Below are positions 57,299 through 64,000 of a DNA stretch of 64,000 nt, one piece after another. Within the stretch, counting starts at the first letter, position 1; the number at the start of each line of letters is the position of its first letter. Under the pieces are notes generated by a model. The model searched no databases. It had not been told where the DNA came from and saw only the letters and a list, made by a program, of their open reading frames with translations. Made by a program: the position numbers and the translations under genes. The DNA comes from Corydoras sp. C115 (taxonomy: Eukaryota > Chordata > Actinopteri > Siluriformes > Callichthyidae), in assembly GCA_019802505.1 (NCBI GenBank), contig JAFMOC010000085.1, positions 1,143,501 to 1,207,500 of the forward strand, given 5' to 3'.

Positions 57299-58616
57299 TG
57301 GGTATCTTAGCCCATTCTTCATGGGCAAAAAGCCTCCAGTTCAGTCACATTCTTAGGCTTGCGCACTGCAACTGCCTTCTTTAGGTCCCACCAGAGGTTC
57401 TCAATTGGATTTAAGTCTGGTGATTGCGATGGCCACTCTAGAATGTTCCAGCCTTTCATGTTCAACCATGCTCTAGTGGACTTGGATGTGTGTGCTTCGG
57501 ATCATTGTCCTGTTGGAAGGTCCAACGTCTCCCAAGCCGCAGGTTTGTGACTGACTCCATCACATTTTCCTCCAAGATCTCCTGGTACTGAAGGGAATTC
57601 ATGGTACCCTGCACACGTTTGAAGCTTTCCTGTACCATTAGAAGCAAAACAGCCCCAAAGCATAATTGACCCCCCGCCATGCTTCACAGTAGGCAAGGTG
57701 TTTCTTTTGTTCATAAGCCTGGTTCTTCCTCCTCCAAACATAGCGCTGGTCCATTGTCCCAAACAGTTCTAATTTAGTTTCATCTGACCACAGTACACTG
57801 TCCCAAAAACCTTTGTGGCTTGTCCACATGACTTTTGGCATACTGCAGTCGACTTTTCTTGTTCTTTGGAGTCAGCAAGGGGGTGCGCCTGGGAGTTCTG
57901 GCATGGAGGTCTTCGTTATGCAGTGCGCGCCTTATTGTCTGAGCTGAAACTTCAGTGCCCACATCTGACAGGTCTTTTTTCAGTTCCTTAGCAGTCACGC
58001 GGGGATTTTTTCTCCACATTACGCTTCAGGTAGCGCACAGCAGTCGCGGTCAGGATCTTCTTTCTGCCACGACCAGGTAACGTTTCCACTGTGCCCTTTA
58101 ACTTGAACTTGCGAATGATACTTCCGATAGTGTCTCTTGGAATATTTAACAACTTCGCAATCTTTTTATATCCATTGCCATTCTTGTGAAGAGCAATAAC
58201 CTCTCTCTTGTCTTCTGGGACCCTTCTCTTGCCTTCAGCATGCTTGTAAACACACCAGTAGATGTCTAGAAGGAGCCGAGTATCACAGTCCTTTTAAATC
58301 TGCCTAATTGGTGCTTATCATGCTTGATTGCTGCTCGTTGACATCCACAGGTGTTTTCAATACTGATTGAAAACACTGGAATGAACCTCTGTTCTTATGA
58401 GTGGTAGTTGTAAAGGGGTTGAATAATTGTGTCAATGAAGAAATCACAAAAAGGCCATTTAATACTTTATGACAAAAACAATTGATGCTATCTTAGTTGC
58501 ATTTAGTTCTTTAACAAGTCCTTGTAAGATTTCATTATGAAACACAATTACAAATGTGCACTGAATTCCATAAAACCCTTCGCAGCATTGGGGGTGAATA
58601 AATTTGATCACAACTG
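57299..58616 (-). mobile_element. Tc1-like transposon, 3'-truncated, with dead transposase
   Basis: The 5' end on the minus strand is cagttgtgatcaaatttatt next to TA (58617-58618). The transposase relic starts near 58241 and is split over frames: an HTH-linker part (KNPRVTAKELKKDLSDVG, 57780-58019), a block with the first catalytic Asp (LWSDETKLELFG, 57638-57841), a block with the second Asp (FQQDNDPKHT, 57462-57680), and NPIENLWWDLKK with the catalytic Glu near 57400. Frameshifts separate these and the 3' TIR is lost, so it cannot be autonomous. Confidence 0.9.
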
Positions 58617-58618
58617 TA

Positions 58619-58634
58619 CATACATACATACATA

Positions 58635-58723
<89 letters not shown>

Positions 58724-58818
58724 AATACACACACACACAATATAAACACACACACACACAATATAAAATACACACACACACACATATATACACACACATA
58801 CATACATAATCCCTATAC

Positions 58819-58870
<52 letters not shown>

Positions 58871-58940
58871 CATACACACACACACACACACATACATATA
58901 AATATAAATACACACACACAATATAAATATACACACAATA
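58619..58940. repeat. AT/AC compound microsatellite
   Basis: Two (TA)n blocks and several AC blocks between the Tc1 end and the dhx58 3' region. Confidence 0.95.
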
Positions 58941-58998
58941 TATGTTTTTATATTATAATTTAAACTGAACAACAGAATAAGTAAATTTATAAAAATAT

Positions 58999-59696
58999 TT
59001 TATTTCTTTTTACATCATTAACATTACACACATTTTTTTCTCTAACATCACTTATTTATCACATACTTCATAAGTTGAATAAAACAGGATAAAAATATAA
59101 ATCGAGGTCATGGTCATCATCATCATCATCATCATCTTGCCGGAGTGCACAGGTCATTCTGGGTAAGAGCCAGGTTCGGTCTATTAACGGCGTCGGGCAA
59201 CATGATGGCCTCAAGGTCACTAAAGCTAGAGCCCTTCATAATGTCACGTTCTATGCACACTAATCAGCATGAATTAAAATTCATGGGGCAATAAGGTGAC
59301 AAGCAAATTAGCATACCGGCTCCCCGGAGAGACCGGCGGAGAGACCGGCGCCGTCCCAAAGAGCATCGCACCGTACAAACCTTCCATGAGCATGTGAGCA
59401 CCGACCGGACACCTTTAAAGTGACTAAAAAGTGAGAGTCCAGTCATGAAACTGGACTGTGAACCTCCAAAGGTTAAGACAGTTCATATAGAAAACTCAGC
59501 CTTCATAATTCAGACAGAAAAACATTATAAAAATAGAATCTACATTAAAACCTTTATAAGTTAATAAAATATTTTAAGGTGGCATTGGCAGCAAAACTCT
59601 AGTGTAGTTGAACCTGTCATATGGGACATGCCCACAGTCAGGTTGATGGATCTTTATAAAATATTAGAGTGCCACCTAATGGTCAGAAAAGTCTTT
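58999..59696 (-). other. Probable dhx58 3' UTR / downstream region
   Basis: Continues from the dhx58 stop without V-SINEs. A possible AATAAA poly(A) signal on the minus strand lies at 58999-59004, next to the AT/AC microsatellites. 59110-59420 is more GC-rich and includes an open minus-strand stretch of 43 codons (about 59135-59265) ending GSSFSDLEAIMLPDAVN...TPAR, which I do not recognise. A small palindrome (catgaatt-aa-aattcatg) lies near 59270. It may be UTR, a conserved non-coding element or an unplaced short exon. Confidence 0.45.
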
Positions 59697-59885
59697 TCAT
59701 TCCCAAAAGAGTTCGGAGTGGGTATCATTTACGTATTGCACATAATCAAACTCTTCCACTGGAAACTCCACGTCCTTCCACTTCTTGAAAGTCTTTATAC
59801 CTTGAGGAGACTTAATTGAGAAGCTTTTGATATTGATACAGGGCAGCACCACGGTATTCTTGAGTTTGATCTCCATCCCCCAATC
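59697..59885 (-). CDS. dhx58: dhx58 (LGP2) terminal coding exon with stop
   Basis: After a strong acceptor (ctctgtcctctcttcatcag) the exon reads DWGMEIKLKNTVVLPCINIK, then SFSIKSPQGIKTFKKWKDV, then FPVEEFDYVQY, and stops after 62 codons. This is the last part of the LGP2 C-terminal domain; the human protein has the similar order VWGLQMIYK, VKLPVLKVRS, KKWSRVPF and FDFLQ. The domain caps blunt RNA ends. The extension after FDYVQY (about a dozen residues, ending in FWE) is of the length expected for the C terminus. No disruption is visible. The intron to 60742 is about 0.86 kb and holds two V-SINEs. Confidence 0.92.
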   Translation of the reverse strand, partial: DWGMEIKLKNTVVLPCINIKSFSIKSPQGIKTFKKWKDVEFPVEEFDYVQYVNDTHSELFWE

Positions 59886-60050
59886 CTGATGAAGAGAGGA
59901 CAGAGCTTCAGTTCTACTGAACGTTCTTCTCCTCACACATGAACCATAACAGCTTCACATTTACATTCAGCGCAAATACATTTCATGATTAGTGCATCTG
60001 AAGGTTGCATCTAAATCTGGTTTCTCAAAATGCTCTTTTGGATAAATATT

Positions 60051-60391
60051 ATCCATTCATCCATTATCTTCAGCTTTATCCTCTATTAGGGTCGCGGTGG
60101 GGTTCCTCATGGCCATCCAGGGGAGAACGTTTCGGGCGTTGGGCAGATACACCCAGGACAGGACGGCAATCTATTGCTGGACACACACTCATTCACACAG
60201 ACACACTCTATATGGGGCAATTTGGAGAACTCAATTGACTTGATCCATGTTTTTGGACTGTGGGAGGAAACCGGAGAACCCTTAGGAAACCCACGCGGAC
60301 ACGGGGAGAACATGGAAACTCCACCCAGATTGGGATTCGAACCTGGAATCCCCACTGCTGAGAGGAGAACATGCTAAACACTAAGCTACCC
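60051..60391 (-). repeat. V-SINE in a dhx58 intron
   Basis: Full copy, head slightly eroded (ctaagctacccgg). Lies in the last intron. Confidence 0.93.
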
Positions 60392-60402
60392 GGAAAGATT
60401 TT

Positions 60403-60682
60403 CCATCCATTATCTTCCGCTTTATCCTCTATTAGGGTCGCGGTGGGGTTCCCCATGCCCATCCAGGAGAGAACGTTTCGGGCGTTGGGCAGATACACCC
60501 AGGACAGGACGCCAATCCATCGCTGGGCACACACTCACTCACACAGACACACTCTATATGGGGCAATTTGGAGAACTCAATTGAGCTTGATCCATGTTTT
60601 TGGACTGTGGGAGGAAAACAAAGAACCCGGAGGAAACCCACGCGGACACAGGGACACCATGGAAACTAGCCACCGTGCCGCC
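60403..60682 (-). repeat. V-SINE in a dhx58 intron, B box deleted
   Basis: accatggaaactagccaccg shows loss of the B-box region. Only 11 bp from the preceding copy and in the same orientation. Confidence 0.92.
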
Positions 60683-60741
60683 CCATGTCTAATATTGGAA
60701 CACATTTTTATTTATAAGCAACAGAAACAAAAACAATATAC

Positions 60742-60835
60742 CTTTTCACAATTGGCACATTGGATCTTACACACAGGCTCCCAGTCTTCAAATTCCTTGC
60801 CTAGATTCATCAGGCTTCCAGATTTATAAAGCGTC
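60742..60835 (-). CDS. dhx58: dhx58 (LGP2) exon, second zinc knuckle
   Basis: Ninety-four bases between an acceptor (gtgtgttttacag) and a donor (AAAAG|GTATAT). The first base completes a lysine codon begun in the exon at 63329; 31 codons then read TLYKSGSLMNLGKEF, DWEPVCKIQ and CANCEK. CANC supplies the second Cys pair of the four-cysteine zinc site of the RIG-I-like C-terminal domain, paired with CRNC of the previous exon. The exon ends in phase 0 and the terminal exon starts in phase 0. The intron to 63329 is about 2.5 kb and carries a run of V-SINEs. No internal stop or indel is seen here. Confidence 0.9.
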
Positions 60836-61088
60836 CTGTAAAACACACAGTCAGAATCACAGAGGGTTTAATATCAACCTCCCACATTTACACACTTTAT
60901 AAAACAGGTAGTCCCCGTCCTCAAATCTGAGCAATTTATATTCATATTAGTGCATGATACACAAAACATTAATATAAACAGCAAGATGATTCCTGATCAG
61001 CACTAAACCTGAATCCCGTTACTCAGCAACCAATGTTCGGTTTGGACTACAAACCAGACTAAATTACATTAATAATTTAGTTTTAAAG
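60836..61088. other. dhx58 intron, unique part
   Basis: Nothing recognised besides the acceptor at 60836. Confidence 0.5.
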
Positions 61089-61198
61089 CCATCCATCCAT
61101 CACTGTGGGAGGAAACCGGAGAACCCGGAGGAAACCCACACGGGGAGAACATGGAATGTCTAGCGCTGAGAGGCGAACATGCTGACCACTAAACCACT
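61089..61198 (-). repeat. V-SINE with most of the middle deleted
   Basis: ccatccatccatc is joined directly to actgtgggaggaaaccgg, leaving head, part of the core and tail. Confidence 0.88.
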
Positions 61199-61546
61199 AG
61201 TTTGAAATGAACTTATTTATAAATTAAACTTTATTTTTCTATTAGAGTGTAATAATTGGTAGCAGAGATGGGTGATGACGTCGGCTGCAGTACGGCGAAT
61301 TGAGACCCATTGAACGAATGGTTGATTCCAACGATAGAACTTGCGCGGTACTCACAGGCCGGTCAATAAGGTAAGAAAGGACCTTTGTTCCTGTACTTAG
61401 CTGTGAGCGCTGTATAAGACTGAGTTGGAATGTAAATAGAATTAATACAATTAGGATTGTTAACTGAACTGAAGTCTACAGATTGAAGTGTTGAAGTGGG
61501 TTCTTCCAAGGCTTTGTGGAATTATGTATGGATTAGAACTGTGCTT
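61199..61546. other. dhx58 intron, unique part
   Basis: About 350 bp. No exon recognised. Confidence 0.45.
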
Positions 61547-61867
61547 TCATTATCCTCCGTGGGGAGGGGGGGGGTCCCATGCCCATCCTGGGGAGAACGT
61601 TTCAGGCGCTGGGCAGATAGACCCAGGACAGGACGCCAATCTATCACTGAACACACACTCACTCACACAGACACACTCTATATGGGGCAATTTGGGGAAC
61701 TCAATTGACTTGATCCATGTCTTTGGACTGTGGGACGAAACCGGAGAACCCGGAGGGAACCCACGCAGACACGGGGAGAACATGGAAACTCCATGGGATT
61801 TGAATGTGGAATCCCTAACGCTGAGATGAGAACATGCCAACCACTAAACCATGCTAAACGTGCTGCC
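61547..61867 (-). repeat. V-SINE in a dhx58 intron
   Basis: Lacks the TCTATTAGGGTCGC part (cattatcctccgtggggagg) and has a shortened B-box region. Confidence 0.92.
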
Positions 61868-61880
61868 CTTGATCTGTAAA

Positions 61881-62234
61881 CATCCATCCATCCATTATCT
61901 TCCGCTTTATCCTCTATTAGGGTCGCGGGGGGAGGGGGGGTTCCCCATGCCCATCCAGGGGAGAACGTTTCAGGTGCTGGGCAGATACACCCAGAACAGG
62001 ACGCCAATCTATCACTGGACACACACTCACTCACACTGACACACTTTATATGGGGCAATTTGGAGAACTCAATTGTCCTTGATCCATGTTTTTGGACTGT
62101 GGGAGGAAACCGGAGAACCCGGAGGAAACCCACGCGGACACGGGGAGAACATGGAAACTCCACCAGATTGGGATTTAAAACGGGAATCCCTAGCGCTGAG
62201 AGGAGAACATGCTAAGCACTAAACCACCGTGCCA
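61881..62234 (-). repeat. V-SINE in a dhx58 intron
   Basis: Full copy 14 bp after the previous one, same orientation. Confidence 0.94.
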
Positions 62235-62329
62235 GCAAGTTTTCATTCAGTAAAATATAATTTAGGTAATCGTTTTATAAAAGCAAGGTTTCCAGGTTGT
62301 GCATTATTGTAACGAAATAACAGGAAAGA

Positions 62330-62674
62330 ATGGCGGCACGGTGGCTTAGTGGTTAGCACGTTCTCCTCTCAGCACTAGGGATTCCCGGTTCGAATCCCCA
62401 TCTGGGTGGAGTTTCCATGTTCTCCCCGTGTCTGCATGGGTTTCCTCCGGGTTCTCCGGTTTCCTCCCACAGCCCATAAACATGGATCAAGTCAATTGAA
62501 TTCTCCAAATTGCCCCATATAGAGTGTGTCTGTGTGAGTGAGTGTGTGCCCAGCGATGGATTGGCGCCCTGTCCTGGATCTATCTGCCCAGCGCCCGAGA
62601 CGTTCTCCCCTGGATGGGCATGAGGAACCCCCGCGACCCTAGAACAGGATAAAGCGGAAGATAATGGATGGATG
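62330..62674 (+). repeat. V-SINE in a dhx58 intron, with TSD
   Basis: Perfect 14-bp TSD aataacaggaaaga (62316-62329 and 62675-62688). Confidence 0.96.
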
Positions 62675-62940
62675 AATAACAGGAAAGAGACGCAACATCA
62701 CCTCTCTTCATGTCAGGACTGACCACACCCCTTTCCCATGATTTTTTTTCACAATATTGCACAACCCTTCATCCCTTATTGCTTTAATAACATACAACCC
62801 ACTAAAAAATTACCCTGCATCACATTGCATCTGCATCAGAGTGTAACCACCAGATATTCATTTAGAAGAGAAACCTGAGGTGATGTAGCCCATCCACCTC
62901 AGGGTTCCAGTTTTTTTTCACAGAGGTTCTTTTTAGAACA

Positions 62941-63288
62941 TTCATTCATTCATTATCTCCCACTTTATTCTCTATTAGGGTCGCGGTGGGGTTCCCCATG
63001 CCTATCCAGGGGAGAACGTCTCGGGCGCTGGGCAGATACACCCAGGACAGGGCGCCAATCCATCGCTGGACACACACTCACACACACAAACACACTCTAT
63101 ATGGGGCAATTTTTGAGAATTCAATTGACTTGATCCATGTTTTTAGACTGTGGGAGGAAACCGGAGAACCCGGAGGAAACCCACGCAGACACGGGGAGAA
63201 CATGGAAACTTCACCCAGATGGGGATTCGAACCGGGAATCCCTAGAGCTGAGAGGCGAACATGCTAACCTCTAAGCCACCGTGCCGCC
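62941..63288 (-). repeat. V-SINE next to a dhx58 exon, with TSD
   Basis: Perfect 13-bp TSD tctttttagaaca (62928-62940 and 63289-63301). Its edge is 40 bp from the exon end at 63329. Confidence 0.96.
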
Positions 63289-63328
63289 TCTTTTTAGAAC
63301 AGTAGAATGTTTAATAAGATGAACTCAC

Positions 63329-63520
63329 TTAAAGTCAGGGTTGATGTTGATGTGCTGCGTGTCATTCACGATCCGCATGTCATCTCCACGGGCAACGACT
63401 TTCGAAGCAGTTGCGGCAGCTGAACTCCACTTCAGAGGCTTTAAACTGGTGCCCCTTGTCTGTCAGCATTTTCGACTTGTGGATACGGGTGCTTACGGCA
63501 ATCATCTGCAGCTCGCTGAT
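63329..63520 (-). CDS. dhx58: dhx58 (LGP2) exon, start of C-terminal RNA-binding domain; +1 frameshift
   Basis: RIG-I-like receptors bind viral double-stranded RNA in the cytosol; LGP2 (DHX58) lacks CARDs and tunes MDA5/RIG-I signalling. On the minus strand this exon follows an acceptor (ttatttgtcatacag) and ends at a donor (TTTAA|GTGAGT). It reads as a helical linker (ISELQMIAVSTRIHKSK), the first zinc knuckle CRNC, then VVARGDDM and NDTQHININPDFK, matching the LGP2/MDA5 C-terminal domain pattern of CxNC, GxD and HHVNVxPxF. The two halves are in different frames: one extra base at about 63400-63406 sits just after CRNC. The end phase (two bases of a codon) fits the next exon at 60835. A V-SINE begins 40 bp inside the following intron. 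Upstream exons would lie beyond 64000. The frameshift is either a sequence error or inactivation. Confidence 0.85.
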
Positions 63521-63566
63521 CTGTATGACAAATAAAGACTCGACGTCAGTCTGCAGTACGCTATAT

Positions 63567-63660
63567 CATCCATCCACCCATTATATTCCGCTTTATCCTC
63601 GACTAGGGTCGCGGTGGGGTTCCCCATGCCCATCCAGGGGAACGTCTCGGGTGCTGGGCG
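63567..63660 (-). repeat. V-SINE 3' fragment
   Basis: Tail to gggtgctgggc, then an unrelated 90-bp segment (63661-63750). Lies 46 bp upstream of the dhx58 exon. Confidence 0.88.
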
Positions 63661-63751
63661 TCCGGTATATCAGGGTTTGTCTATTTAATGACATCGGACA
63701 ACCGGTTTGCAATAGTTGGTTTTCGTGCTTTAAGGTGTAAGGCCACGTGTT

Positions 63752-64000
63752 GGTTCCCCATTCCCATCCAGGGGAGAACATTTCGGTTGCTGGGCAGATA
63801 CACCCAGGACAGGGTGCCAATCCATCATTGGGCACACACTCACTCACTCAAACACACACTATATAGGGGCAATTATAAGCAGCCAATTCACCTTAAATCT
63901 GTGTTTTAGGACTGTGGGAGGAAACCGGAGAACCCAGAGATAACCTACATGGACATGAGGAGTTTCTATAAACTTTTGTGTAAATTTAAAGTTGTTAGTA
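63752..64000 (-). repeat. V-SINE, runs off the window
   Basis: From ggttccccattcccatcc. It diverges around 63860-63910 (caattataagcagccaattc), like the 55283 relic, and continues to about 63970. Confidence 0.8.

Noticed and set aside
57299..58616. An active Tc1 transposase gene
   Set aside because: The catalytic motifs are in different frames and the 3' TIR is missing.

Overview
The window is vertebrate nuclear DNA, almost certainly from a teleost fish. About 80 complete or partial copies of one tRNA-derived V-SINE (DANA/Mermaid/HE1 superfamily type) cover roughly a third of it by my tally. The rest holds hAT and Tc1/mariner elements, LINE 3' ends, other tRNA-derived SINEs and long AC, AT and CT arrays. 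Most open reading frames of 60-150 codons are translations of the V-SINE or of microsatellites, not genes.

Two host genes are visible, both on the minus strand. At the right end are the last three exons of dhx58 (LGP2, a RIG-I-like receptor): 63329-63520, 60742-60835 and 59697-59885. They encode the zinc-binding C-terminal domain and the stop. The 63329-63520 exon carries a one-base frameshift. At the left end, 3389-3655 is an internal exon of a ZNF385-family gene, with good acceptor and donor sites and one C2H2 finger of CX2CX12HX5H spacing. A CpG-bearing stretch at about 36.05-36.6 kb ends in a splice donor at 36545 whose phase fits the exon at 3655, so it may be the first exon. From memory, human ZNF385C and DHX58 are near neighbours on 17q21.2 in this order and orientation, so I read the window as a conserved dhx58-znf385c neighbourhood with intergenic DNA and a ~33 kb intron swollen by transposons.

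Layout: 1-3.0 kb holds a 12/15-bp minisatellite, a LINE 3' end, V-SINE pieces and an intact non-autonomous hAT. 3.0-4.4 kb holds the znf385 exon and a LINE-like 3' end. 4.4-27 kb is V-SINEs with perfect-TSD hAT MITEs, tailed SINEs and single-copy islands. 27.8-29.0 kb looks scrambled, as in a poor consensus. 29-36 kb holds a single-copy island, V-SINEs and an L1 fragment. 36.0-37.5 kb is the putative promoter and a 0.9 kb CT array. 37.5-51 kb holds V-SINEs, Tc1-like MITEs and two 1.4-1.5 kb AC-rich minisatellites. 51-56.2 kb holds multimeric V-SINE arrays. 57.3-58.6 kb is a dead Tc1 element. 59-64 kb is dhx58.

The most unusual biology is in the V-SINEs themselves. Two dimers are each bracketed by a single target-site duplication (8760-9494; 55509-56215). 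A four-unit array (53044-54794) shares one 8-bp junction with the second dimer. A V-SINE with the same foreign 3' segment occurs at two loci (42670-43146; 46573-47045). Together these suggest read-through transcripts mobilised as multi-unit retroposons. All family names are from memory of motifs; no search was run.
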